Source of the DNA: Tissierellia bacterium
GTDB lineage: Bacteria > Bacillota > Clostridia > Tissierellales > Sedimentibacteraceae
Assembly: GCA_012520455.1 (NCBI GenBank)
Contig: JAAYOE010000037.1
Span: 70,027 to 102,767, forward strand
Length of the DNA stretch: 32,741 bases
Direction: 5' to 3'
The notes below the pieces were generated by a model, which saw nothing but the letters and a program-made list of their open reading frames with translations, searched no databases and was not told the DNA's origin. The first letter of the stretch is position 1. Each line of letters opens with the position of its first letter. The position numbers and the translations under genes were made by a program. Of this stretch, positions 17,509 to 26,145 are shown in pieces.

Positions 17509-18000
17509 ATGATTGATTATGAAGAACAAAAATTATATGATGTTTTAAACCAACTATCCATTAAATTTACAAGATATGAGCATGAGGCCGTATATACGGT
17601 GGAAGAAGCCGACAATCTGGATATAGATATTCCGGGACAACACAGTAAAAACTTGTTCTTGAGAAACAAAAAAGGAAATATTCATTATCTTCTTATTGCA
17701 TGTTCAAATAAACATATTGATTTGAAATCATTATCAAAACAAATAGGAAGTTCGGTTTTATCCTTTGCATCAGAAGAAAGGCTGAATAAATACTTAGGCC
17801 TTAAAAAAGGCGCCGTGAGCCCCTTTGGTCTGATAAATGACAGTGAAAGACAGGTTATAGTATTAATCGATAAGGGTTTGACAGACAAAGACCCGGTTAA
17901 TTTCCACCCCAATGTAAACACTGCTACTATTGGTGTTTCCTATGGGGACTTAGAAAGATTCATCAGGTGGCACGGAAATGAATTTCATTATATAGACTAA
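17509..18000 (+). CDS. YbaK/ProX-type prolyl-tRNA deacylase / aminoacyl-tRNA editing domain protein
   Basis: YDVLNQLSIKFTRYEHEAVYTVEEAD...HSKNLFLRNKKGNIHYLLIA...AVSPFGLINDSERQVIVLID; ATG 17509 preceded by aaggggg. Confidence 0.88.
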   Translation: MIDYEEQKLYDVLNQLSIKFTRYEHEAVYTVEEADNLDIDIPGQHSKNLFLRNKKGNIHYLLIACSNKHIDLKSLSKQIGSSVLSFASEERLNKYLGLKKGAVSPFGLINDSERQVIVLIDKGLTDKDPVNFHPNVNTATIGVSYGDLERFIRWHGNEFHYID

Positions 18001-18072
18001 AATTCAGCTTTCAAATAATCCGATGGATAGTTTACATCCGGGCAAAACGGCATAATCCTTAACAGTATAAAG

Positions 18073-18115
18073 CCTCCTGCATAATATATATAAAAATATA
18101 TTGTAGGGGGTTTTT
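18073..18115 (+). promoter_or_regulatory. Hairpin overlapping the Shine-Dalgarno of the DUF2935 gene, followed by a T tract
   Basis: cctcc(tgcataatatata...tatattgta)ggggg then tttttatATG; the cctcc arm can pair with the ggggg SD. Confidence 0.45.
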
Positions 18116-18117
18116 AT

Positions 18118-19041
18118 ATGCTTTCCGCCAGAGATTTTATCAGCAAGTCTTTAGAATTACATCTTTTCTTTTTAAGAATCATGAAAGAGCACTCGCTTTT
18201 TCTACAGTTAGCCTTCACACCCATAGATGAAGGATATATGGAACGTGCCAATGATTTCCGTATGGAATTTGACAGGCTCTTAAGAGAAGTGATTTATCTG
18301 TCAAACGGGGCTGTCAGCCGGGAAGTGCTTCAATCGGGAGAGGTGGTTACCCCGTATACCCTTGATGCCGAAATTGCAACATCAGATTTTACGGGAGTAC
18401 GAATTCCTACCCAGCTGACAGAAGAAGAATTCAGGCTTATGAGTATGAATCAAACGGCCTTAAAGCCAATGCTTGAAGAAAAAGTATACTATCTGAACGA
18501 CAGAATCATTGAAGTGACAAATGCATTGATTGAGTTTAAAGCAAATATCTTAAACAATGTTTTAACATGCAGAATGTTTACCTTGAATTATCCCTTGTTG
18601 ATTGACCATATAATGAGGGAAGCTAAGCTGTATGTAAGGACCATTCAGAGGTATCAAAACAGAGAAACCATAGATGCGGCGACAGAAGCTATGGAAGAAG
18701 AAGTATTCTGGAACCGGATAATGGCGGAACATGCAAAGTTCATAAGAGGACTATTGGACCCGACCGAGACGGATTTGTTCAATACTGCCAACATGTTCGG
18801 GAATACTTTTGACCAGCTTACTCAAGAAGCGAGAGAAGTTCAAAACCAACTTGAAAACTTACAGACAGTCACCCGCAAAAGCTTGAACGCCACAAGGGAT
18901 ATACGAGAATTTAAGAGGGCAGGAACCGAAGGCATACTCCAATGCAAAATTAAATCAATTATTATACCCTTATTAGGTGACCATACAATAAGAGAAGCCA
19001 GCCATTATTTAAGGTTGCTGCATAAGTTCAGCGGTGTTTGA
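18118..19041 (+). CDS. DUF2935 domain-containing protein
   Basis: Two similar halves with ARDFISKSLELHLFFLRIMKEHSLFLQLAF and EEVFWNRIMAEHAKFIRGLLDPTE, characteristic of clostridial/bacillar DUF2935 proteins. Confidence 0.88.
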   Translation: MLSARDFISKSLELHLFFLRIMKEHSLFLQLAFTPIDEGYMERANDFRMEFDRLLREVIYLSNGAVSREVLQSGEVVTPYTLDAEIATSDFTGVRIPTQLTEEEFRLMSMNQTALKPMLEEKVYYLNDRIIEVTNALIEFKANILNNVLTCRMFTLNYPLLIDHIMREAKLYVRTIQRYQNRETIDAATEAMEEEVFWNRIMAEHAKFIRGLLDPTETDLFNTANMFGNTFDQLTQEAREVQNQLENLQTVTRKSLNATRDIREFKRAGTEGILQCKIKSIIIPLLGDHTIREASHYLRLLHKFSGV

Positions 19042-19068
19042 CAAGGAACCTTGACAGAGAAAGAATTG

Positions 19069-19110
19069 AGTAAATCCTCCCGGTAAGAATTACAGGGAGG
19101 ATTTACTTTT
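19069..19110 (+). terminator. Rho-independent terminator after the DUF2935 gene
   Basis: agtaaatcctccc / gggaggatttact: 13-bp perfect stem followed by tttt. Confidence 0.85.
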
Positions 19111-19119
19111 CTCATTTAG

Positions 19120-19148
19120 TTGAATTTCAGGTAAAATTAAACTATAAT
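19120..19148 (+). promoter_or_regulatory. Consensus sigma-A promoter upstream of yjbQ
   Basis: TTGAAT - 17 nt - TATAAT. Confidence 0.75.
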
Positions 19149-19187
19149 AATATATAAATTTATAGAAAAATATAGGAAGCTTCATAG

Positions 19188-19242
19188 GTCTGATAACTAA
19201 ACAAAATACCGGATTGGAGGGCCGGCAAGCAAATAATCAGAC
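19188..19242 (+). promoter_or_regulatory. Candidate structured 5' leader of yjbQ (unclassified)
   Basis: GTCTGAT(19188-19194) pairs with ATCAGAC(19236-19242), enclosing CCGG(19209-19212)/CCGG(19222-19225). Confidence 0.4.
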
Positions 19243-19269
19243 TGATGATGGAAAAGATAAGGAGGAAAG

Positions 19270-19686
19270 ATGAAATCTTACAGAAAAGTATTAACTTTTA
19301 ATATAAAAAGCCGGAGGGCCTTTATCAATATTACTCCCCAAATAGAAGAATGCTTGAAAGAAAGCGGTATTAAAGAGGGCTTGCTCCTTTGCAACCCCAT
19401 GCACATAACCTCCTCCGTCTTTATTAATGATGACGAAGGTGGATTGCACAGGGATTTTGAAGCATTTTTGGAAAAACTGGCACCGGAAAAACCATACAGC
19501 CAATACCATCATAACGGGTATGAAGACAATGCTGATGCCCATTTAAAGAGAACAATAATGGGAAGGGAAGCAGTGGTGGCCGTAACAGGAGGGAAGTTGG
19601 ATTTTGGCACCTGGGAACAGATATTCTACGGAGAATTTGACGGGATGAGACCCAAAAGGGTATTGGTAAAAATTATCGGCGAATAA
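19270..19686 (+). CDS. yjbQ: YjbQ/UPF0047 family protein (secondary thiamine-phosphate synthase-like)
   Basis: [60 protein letters not shown]. Confidence 0.92.
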   Translation: MKSYRKVLTFNIKSRRAFINITPQIEECLKESGIKEGLLLCNPMHITSSVFINDDEGGLHRDFEAFLEKLAPEKPYSQYHHNGYEDNADAHLKRTIMGREAVVAVTGGKLDFGTWEQIFYGEFDGMRPKRVLVKIIGE

Positions 19687-19710
19687 GAATTATATAAGAA
19701 ATTCTTATTA

Positions 19711-19920
19711 TGGTTTACATAAATATATTTATGTAAACCAATTTTAATGGTTGTAATGTTTGAAATATCAATACAGGTTTACATAAAAATAATTATGTAA
19801 ACCAATTTAGTTTTCTTAAATCAAGGGTGGTTTACATAAATATATTTATGTAAACCAATTATTCCGGTTATAAAGCTTGAAATACCAATGCAGGTTTACA
19901 TAAAAATAATTATGTAAAGC
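19711..19920. repeat. Array of four 28-30 bp palindromes arranged as two 117-bp tandem units
   Basis: tggtttacataaatatatttatgtaaacca at 19711-19740 and 19828-19857 (both perfect 30-bp palindromes); ggtttacataaaaataattatgtaaacc at 19776-19803 and its one-base variant at 19893-19920. Confidence 0.95.
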
Positions 19921-19947
19921 AAAATTAAGCACTAAGAGAGGAAACGG

Positions 19948-20649
19948 ATGAAAAAAATAAGGATAGAAGGCATTGATATAGACTTGGTTAGAAAAGGAAT
20001 AAAAAATATCCACCTTACTGTTTATCCTCCGGACGGCAGAGTCAGGCTGGCTGTGCCCCGGCATATGGATGATGAGGAAGCACGTAACTTTGCTCTTACA
20101 AAATTAACTTGGATTATTAAACAAAAGAAGAAATATACAACCGGGGAAACTGAGGCCGCAAAAGTGTATAAAACAGGTGAAAGCCATTACTACTTAGGGG
20201 AAAAATACATATTGGAGGTCATAGAAAAAAAGGGAAAAGACCATCTTGAATTAAGAGACGAACAATACATGGACTTGTATGTGAGACCCGGAAACACCAT
20301 AAAAAAGAGGGAGAAGATCATGTCAGAATGGTACAGGCAAAAGTTAAAAGAGATTATACCTTCATATATAGAAAAATGGGAAAAGATAATAGGGGTCAAG
20401 GTAAATGAATTTGGTATAAAGAAGATGAAAACCAGGTGGGGTACATGCAATACCCGGGATAAAAGGATTTGGATAAATCTTGAACTTGCCAAGAAAGCCC
20501 CAAGGTGCCTGGAATACATCATTGTTCATGAGATGGTACACCTTCTTGAAAGACATCACAACAAAGCTTTCAAGGATTACATGAGCGAATTTTTACCTGA
20601 ATGGAAGAGTATTAAGAATGAGTTGAATGGAATCAGCCTGCATAAGTAA
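19948..20649 (+). CDS. YgjP/SprT-like zinc metallopeptidase (M48-related, DUF45)
   Basis: KMKTRWGTCNTRDKRIWINLELAKKAPRCLEYIIVHEMVHLLERHHNKAF (HExxH). Confidence 0.93.
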   Translation: MKKIRIEGIDIDLVRKGIKNIHLTVYPPDGRVRLAVPRHMDDEEARNFALTKLTWIIKQKKKYTTGETEAAKVYKTGESHYYLGEKYILEVIEKKGKDHLELRDEQYMDLYVRPGNTIKKREKIMSEWYRQKLKEIIPSYIEKWEKIIGVKVNEFGIKKMKTRWGTCNTRDKRIWINLELAKKAPRCLEYIIVHEMVHLLERHHNKAFKDYMSEFLPEWKSIKNELNGISLHK

Positions 20650-20686
20650 AGGATAGTATTCTATAATTTGAATGAAAGGGGATAAT

Positions 20687-21916
20687 ATGGACTTTTATAA
20701 TTTTTTATCAGAGAGGCTGCCTAACGAATCAGCAGCCGGCCTAGTCTATTACGTGAGCATAACCGGGGCTTTAATGCTGATTTGTGCTGCCATGAATATA
20801 ATTATAAACCGGGTGCTCTTGAAGATTATTTCAAAAATAATAAGAAACAACAAGTACAAATGGGATGACGTATTGCTGGAAACCAAGGTATTTCAAAGAA
20901 TTGCCCTGATAGTTCCGGGAGTGATATTTTATTCTTTCGCCTTGTTCTACTATGGGTTTCAAGTTATGGTACAAAGGATTGCCGTTATTTATGTATTCAT
21001 AGTGATATCCCTGATTTTAAAATCATTGTTGGATGCCATAGACAAAATTTACAGGCAAAATCCTGTATCAAAGGAAAGACCCATAAAGGGTCTTTTGCAG
21101 ATTCTTGAAATAGGTGTTTATTTGATAACAGGGATAATCATTGTTTCAATTTTAGTAGATAAAAATCCCATATACCTCTTAAGCGGGCTGGGTGCTGCAA
21201 CGGCTATAGTTTCATTTATTTTCAAGGATTTAATTGTGGGTTTTGTATCAGGAATCCAGCTGACCTGGAACGATATGCTCCGAATAGGAGATTGGGTGGA
21301 AATGCCCAAATACGGTGCTGACGGTGATGTGTTGGAGATTACATTGTATTCCGTCAAGATTCAAAACTGGGATAAAACCATATCGACCATACCCACTTCC
21401 GCATTCATTACCGATTCCTTCAAAAACTGGAGGGGTATGAGAGATTACGGGGGCAGAAGGGTCAAAAGGTCCTTCTATATCGATATGACTTCCATAAAAA
21501 TATGCACCCAAGAAATGATAGAAAGATTTAAAAAAATTGATTATTTAAAAGACTATATCGAAGACCGGGTCAGGGAAATTGAAAAGTATAATGAAGAAAA
21601 CAAGATAAATACCGAACTTCCCATAAATGGCAGGCAATTGACCAATTTGGGAGTTTTCAGGGTTTATATAAGTAATTATCTGAAAAACAGGGTGGATTTG
21701 CTTCAGGGAAGCACAACCATGGTCAGGCAGTTAGCTCCCGGTGAAAACGGCATACCTCTTGAATTGTATCTTTTTATTGCAGATACCAGGTGGGTTAACT
21801 ATGAATCGATACAGGCGGATATTTTCGACCATATACTGGCCGTTGTGGATTTCTTTGACCTGAGGGTGTTTCAAAATCCCACAGGCTATGATATTAAACA
21901 GCTGAAGCAGGATTAG
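20687..21916 (+). CDS. MscS-family mechanosensitive ion channel
   Basis: Multiple N-terminal TM helices, GLGAATAIVSFIFKDLIVGFVSGIQLTWNDMLRIGDWVEMPKYGADGDVLEITLYSVKIQNWDKTISTIP. Confidence 0.92.
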   Translation: MDFYNFLSERLPNESAAGLVYYVSITGALMLICAAMNIIINRVLLKIISKIIRNNKYKWDDVLLETKVFQRIALIVPGVIFYSFALFYYGFQVMVQRIAVIYVFIVISLILKSLLDAIDKIYRQNPVSKERPIKGLLQILEIGVYLITGIIIVSILVDKNPIYLLSGLGAATAIVSFIFKDLIVGFVSGIQLTWNDMLRIGDWVEMPKYGADGDVLEITLYSVKIQNWDKTISTIPTSAFITDSFKNWRGMRDYGGRRVKRSFYIDMTSIKICTQEMIERFKKIDYLKDYIEDRVREIEKYNEENKINTELPINGRQLTNLGVFRVYISNYLKNRVDLLQGSTTMVRQLAPGENGIPLELYLFIADTRWVNYESIQADIFDHILAVVDFFDLRVFQNPTGYDIKQLKQD

Positions 21917-21942
21917 CCTAAACTATTCAAGAATATTTTTTA

Positions 21943-21971
21943 TTGAAGAAAATATTGTGAAATGATATAAT
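21943..21971 (+). promoter_or_regulatory. Promoter of the miaB-mutS-mutL-miaA-hfq operon
   Basis: TTGAAG - 17 nt - TATAAT. Confidence 0.7.
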
Positions 21972-21987
21972 ATTCAAGATGTAAAAA

Positions 21988-23433
21988 ATGTTTAAATTAG
22001 AAAGTTGGAGAAAGATGACCGATAAAAATTACGAAATAATTTCGGAAGATATAAGAACAGACAGTGATAAAATAATAGAATTGAAGAATTGTAACGAGCA
22101 ATTTTTTATTATGGAGGGCAGGAGAAAGAAATACCACATCTTGACCTACGGCTGCCAGATGAATGAACACGACTCGGAAAAAATTGCAGGCATGCTTACC
22201 TCTGTCGGATATGAAGAAACCGATGATGAAAAACAGGCAGACCTGGTTATATTTAATACATGTTTGATACGTGAAAATGCAGAGCTGAGAGTATTCGGGA
22301 AGTTAGGTGAAGTAAAGGGATTAAAGCGCAACAATCCCCATATGCTTGTTGCGGTCTGCGGCTGCATGATGCAAAGGCAGGAAATACGAGAAAAAGTTTT
22401 AAAAAAGTTCTCCTTTGTAGATATAATCTTTGGAACAAACACGATACATGAGCTGCCCATGCTGATTTACGATGCCGAAATCAATAAGAGAAAGAGTGTG
22501 GGAATTGTAGACGACACTAAATCCATATATGAAAATATGCCAAAAAGACGCAAATTTAAGCACAAGGCCTTGGTTAACATAACCTACGGCTGTGATAACT
22601 TCTGCACCTACTGTGTAGTTCCCTATGTTCGAGGCAGGGAAAAGTCAAGAGAACCGGATGATATAATAAGAGAAATTAAAGCTTTAGCTGAAGATGGCTG
22701 CAAAGAAGTGACCTTGCTGGGCCAAAACGTAAATTCCTACGGGCGCAATTTGGATAAAAAGGTTACATTCGCAGACCTTCTTTACCAAATAAACAAAATT
22801 GACGGCATTGAGCGGATCCGCTTCATGACCTCCCATCCCAAGGATTTAACCGATGATTTGATAACTGCCATAAAGGAATGCGGCAAGGTATGCAGGCATG
22901 TACATTTACCTGTTCAAGCAGGAAGCAATGAGGTCCTTAGGCGGATGAACCGCAAGTACACTAAAGAGCATTATTTAAGCTTGGTGGAGAAATTGAGAAA
23001 GGACCTGCCGGATATAGCCATAACAACAGACATAATTGTAGGCTTTCCCGGCGAAACCGAGGAAGACTTCTTAGAAACCATAGATATGGTAAAAAAAGTT
23101 AGGTTTGATTCGGCTTTCACCTTTCTATATTCCATGAGAGAGGGAACAGCGGCTGCTAAAATGGAGAACCAGATCCCCGATGATGTAAAGCACAAAAGGT
23201 TTGACAGGCTCTTGGAAGTTTTGTACCCAATTGTCCTGGAAAAAAACAAGGAGTGTCTGGGCAAGGTATTTCCCGTTTTAGTTGAAACTGTCGAAAATAA
23301 TAGATTAACAGGCAGGACCGAGCATTTCAGGCTGGTTCATTTCAAAGGAAGCAGGGACTTAGTCGGTGAGATTGTAAATGTAAGAATAACTAAGGTGAAG
23401 ACCTTCCATATGGAGGGAGAGATCCTTGAGTAA
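21988..23433 (+). CDS. miaB: tRNA-2-methylthio-N6-dimethylallyladenosine synthase
   Basis: YHILTYGCQMNEHDSEKIAGML, NITYGCDNFCTYCVVPYVRGREKSR (radical SAM CxxxCxxC), LLGQNVNSYG, VHLPVQAGSNEVLRRMNR; exact start uncertain (ATG 22015 possible). Confidence 0.96.
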   Translation: MFKLESWRKMTDKNYEIISEDIRTDSDKIIELKNCNEQFFIMEGRRKKYHILTYGCQMNEHDSEKIAGMLTSVGYEETDDEKQADLVIFNTCLIRENAELRVFGKLGEVKGLKRNNPHMLVAVCGCMMQRQEIREKVLKKFSFVDIIFGTNTIHELPMLIYDAEINKRKSVGIVDDTKSIYENMPKRRKFKHKALVNITYGCDNFCTYCVVPYVRGREKSREPDDIIREIKALAEDGCKEVTLLGQNVNSYGRNLDKKVTFADLLYQINKIDGIERIRFMTSHPKDLTDDLITAIKECGKVCRHVHLPVQAGSNEVLRRMNRKYTKEHYLSLVEKLRKDLPDIAITTDIIVGFPGETEEDFLETIDMVKKVRFDSAFTFLYSMREGTAAAKMENQIPDDVKHKRFDRLLEVLYPIVLEKNKECLGKVFPVLVETVENNRLTGRTEHFRLVHFKGSRDLVGEIVNVRITKVKTFHMEGEILE

Positions 23434-23448
23434 CATGCAATGGGGACC

Positions 23449-23489
23449 CGCCTCTTCTTTAAGAGGAAGGTTCCGGAACAGAAGAGGCG
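23449..23489. repeat. Nested inverted repeat between miaB and mutS
   Basis: cgcctcttct (23449-23458) / agaagaggcg (23480-23489); also internal cctctt-cttt-aagagg and palindrome gttccggaac. Confidence 0.8.
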
Positions 23490-23505
23490 TGTAAGGGGGT
23501 TTAGA

Positions 23506-26121
23506 ATGGCGAAATACACACCAATGATGGAGCAGTATTTTTCAATAAAAGACCAGTATCAAGACTGTATCCTCATGTTCAGGCTGGGAGATTTTTATGA
23601 AATGTTTTTCGATGATGCCGTCACCGCATCCAGGGTTTTGGAAATTGCACTTACGGGAAGAGATTGCGGACAGGAAGAAAGGGCACCCATGTGCGGTGTT
23701 CCCTACCATGCTGTTGACGGATATATTTCCAAGCTTATCGAAAACGGCTACAAGGTTGCAATCTGTGAACAGCTTGAAGACCCTGCCCTTGCCAAAGGTA
23801 TCGTAAAACGTGATGTTGTGAGAGTAATCACACCGGGGACAATAATCGACCAGGGGATGCTGGATGAAAAAAGCAACAATTATTTGTGCTGCATTTACAT
23901 GGACAAGGGATTTGGCATGTCCTATGCGGATATTTCAACCGGTGAATTGTTTGCAACCGAAAACATATCCTTAAGTGATTTCTTGAAAGAGGGGACTAAT
24001 GACCTCTTAATAGAAGAAATTAACAAAATTTCACCTTCCGAAATAATATCCAATATGCCTGTCGGTGATGATACTTTAGATTTGATGATAAATATAAGTG
24101 ATACATTAAGCTTTGATGACTATAGGGGGATAATCTTGACTCATTTTAAAGCTGTATCTCTGGATTCGTTGGGACTTAGGGATAATTACCATGCGGTCAT
24201 GTCCCTTGGCATGCTCTTAAAATATTTAAACGAAACACAAAAAACCTCCCTTGACCACATCAACAAGCTTCATTTTTATACCCTTGGGGAATATATGCAG
24301 CTCGATTCCGGCACAAGAAGAAATTTGGAGCTTATTGAAACCATCAGAGGGAAAAAGGGACAGGGGACCTTGTATCACGTAATTGACAACACCATGACAG
24401 CCATGGGGGGAAGACTTTTAAAAAAATGGATTGAAGAACCCCTTAAAAATATCAAGCTTATTAATTACAGATTGGATGCTGTTGAAGAATTATATGAAAA
24501 TGTGATGATATCCAATAATATCAAAGAATATTTGAAGACCGTCTATGATATAGAAAGGCTGATAAGCCGGATCGTGTACGGTAATTGCAACGGAAGGGAC
24601 TTGAATTCACTGAAGCAGTCTCTTTCAAACCTGCCGGATTTAAAAGCTGAATTGTCAGGCCTGTCTTCTCAAATGTTTGCAGGTATTTATGAAAAATTTG
24701 ATGAACTCAAGGATATTTACGATTTAATCCATGCGTCAATCCTAGATGAGCCCCCGGTCTCAATCAAGGAAGGGGGAATGATAAAGGAAGGCTACAATGA
24801 AGACCTGGATGAATTAAAAGAAATAACCGTAAAGGGCAAGAATTGGATTTCTAACCTTCAAACCAAGGAAAGGAATGCAACGGGCATCAAGAATTTAAAA
24901 ATCGGTTATAACAAGGTTTTTGGCTACTACTTGGAAGTAACTAAATCATATTTGAAGGATGTCCCGGACCATTACATAAGAAAACAGACCCTGGCCAACT
25001 GTGAAAGGTATGTAACTCCTGAGCTTAAAGAAATGGAAGCAAAAATATTAAATGCCGATGAACAAATCATGAGATTAGAGTATGACTTGTTTTTGGAAAT
25101 CAGGGGCTACATAAGCAGCCATGTGAAAAGGATTCAGGAAACGGCTTATAATATAGCGGTTATAGATGCCATTAATTCACTAGCCGTCGCAGCAGTTAAG
25201 AACAATTATGTGCGGCCGGAAATGAATGACAAGGGTTACATAAGCATTACAGAAGGCAGGCACCCTGTTATTGAAAAAATAATAAAAAATGAGATGTTTG
25301 TTCCAAATGATACCTACATAGACAACAAGGAATACCGGATGTCAATCATTACAGGCCCAAATATGGCCGGTAAATCAACATATATGAGACAGGTTGCCCT
25401 AATAGCCCTCTTGGCCCATATAGGCAGCTTTGTACCTGCCAAGAAGGCAGAAATCTGCATTATCGATAAAATATTTACCAGGGTGGGGGCATCCGATGAC
25501 CTCTCACAGGGGCAAAGCACCTTCATGGTGGAAATGAGCGAGGTTTCCAATATATTGCAAAATGCCACTTCTGACAGCCTCTTGATCTTAGATGAAATCG
25601 GAAGGGGTACAAGCACCTATGACGGTTTAAGCATCGCCTGGAGTGTAGTGGAATACATTACTAAGAAAATAAAGGCTAAAACACTTTTTGCAACCCATTA
25701 TCATGAATTGTCCGAACTTGAGAGTAAATTAAAGAGCGTAAAAAACTACAAGATTTTGATAAAGGAAGAAAATGATAAAATAACATTTTTAAGAAAAATT
25801 AAGGAAGGAAGCATCGACAGGAGCTACGGAATTCAAGTGGCAAATTTGGCCGGTCTTCCTGAAGAAGTTGTGGAAAGGGCAAAAGAAATATTGAAGCAGC
25901 TTGACGAAAGCGACATAAATAAACCCTTTGCCAGGAAGAAAAACAGGGTGAACGATAATTTCCAGGTTTCCCTGTTCGAGCCGGACCCGGTAGAGAAAGG
26001 CAAGAATAAGGAATACAAGGATATAGCAGACAAGGTTAAAAATATTGATATAGAAAACATAACACCCATGCAGGCATTTAAGCTGCTTAATGAGCTGGTT
26101 GAAAGGGCTAATAAGATTTAA
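23506..26121 (+). CDS. mutS: DNA mismatch repair protein MutS
   Basis: MMEQYFSIKDQYQDCILMFRLGDFYEMF, ITGPNMAGKSTYMRQVALI, LDEIGRGTSTYDGLSIAWSVVEYI, FATHYHEL; start at ATG 23506, not 23440. Confidence 0.97.
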   Translation: MAKYTPMMEQYFSIKDQYQDCILMFRLGDFYEMFFDDAVTASRVLEIALTGRDCGQEERAPMCGVPYHAVDGYISKLIENGYKVAICEQLEDPALAKGIVKRDVVRVITPGTIIDQGMLDEKSNNYLCCIYMDKGFGMSYADISTGELFATENISLSDFLKEGTNDLLIEEINKISPSEIISNMPVGDDTLDLMINISDTLSFDDYRGIILTHFKAVSLDSLGLRDNYHAVMSLGMLLKYLNETQKTSLDHINKLHFYTLGEYMQLDSGTRRNLELIETIRGKKGQGTLYHVIDNTMTAMGGRLLKKWIEEPLKNIKLINYRLDAVEELYENVMISNNIKEYLKTVYDIERLISRIVYGNCNGRDLNSLKQSLSNLPDLKAELSGLSSQMFAGIYEKFDELKDIYDLIHASILDEPPVSIKEGGMIKEGYNEDLDELKEITVKGKNWISNLQTKERNATGIKNLKIGYNKVFGYYLEVTKSYLKDVPDHYIRKQTLANCERYVTPELKEMEAKILNADEQIMRLEYDLFLEIRGYISSHVKRIQETAYNIAVIDAINSLAVAAVKNNYVRPEMNDKGYISITEGRHPVIEKIIKNEMFVPNDTYIDNKEYRMSIITGPNMAGKSTYMRQVALIALLAHIGSFVPAKKAEICIIDKIFTRVGASDDLSQGQSTFMVEMSEVSNILQNATSDSLLILDEIGRGTSTYDGLSIAWSVVEYITKKIKAKTLFATHYHELSELESKLKSVKNYKILIKEENDKITFLRKIKEGSIDRSYGIQVANLAGLPEEVVERAKEILKQLDESDINKPFARKKNRVNDNFQVSLFEPDPVEKGKNKEYKDIADKVKNIDIENITPMQAFKLLNELVERANKI

Positions 26122-26145
26122 ACTAAAGGGAAAGGAATGTATCCA

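Noticed and set aside
19155-19269. TPP riboswitch upstream of yjbQ
   Set aside because: No recognisable thi-box elements (CUGAGA, GGGGUGC..., ACCUGAUCUGGRUAAU) could be found in the leader.
19711-19920. CRISPR array (28-30 bp palindromic repeats with 24-35 bp spacers)
   Set aside because: Repeats alternate between two forms, the two 35-bp spacers are homologous to each other, repeats are fully self-complementary, and no cas genes are present. The array is a tandem duplication of a two-palindrome unit.
19711-19920. BirA (biotin repressor) operators, because of the TGTAAACC...GGTTTACA half-sites
   Set aside because: Known Firmicutes BirA sites have roughly 14-16 bp between half-sites. Here the outward-facing half-sites are separated by about 35 and 25 bp, and no biotin genes are nearby. 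Resemblance noted only.
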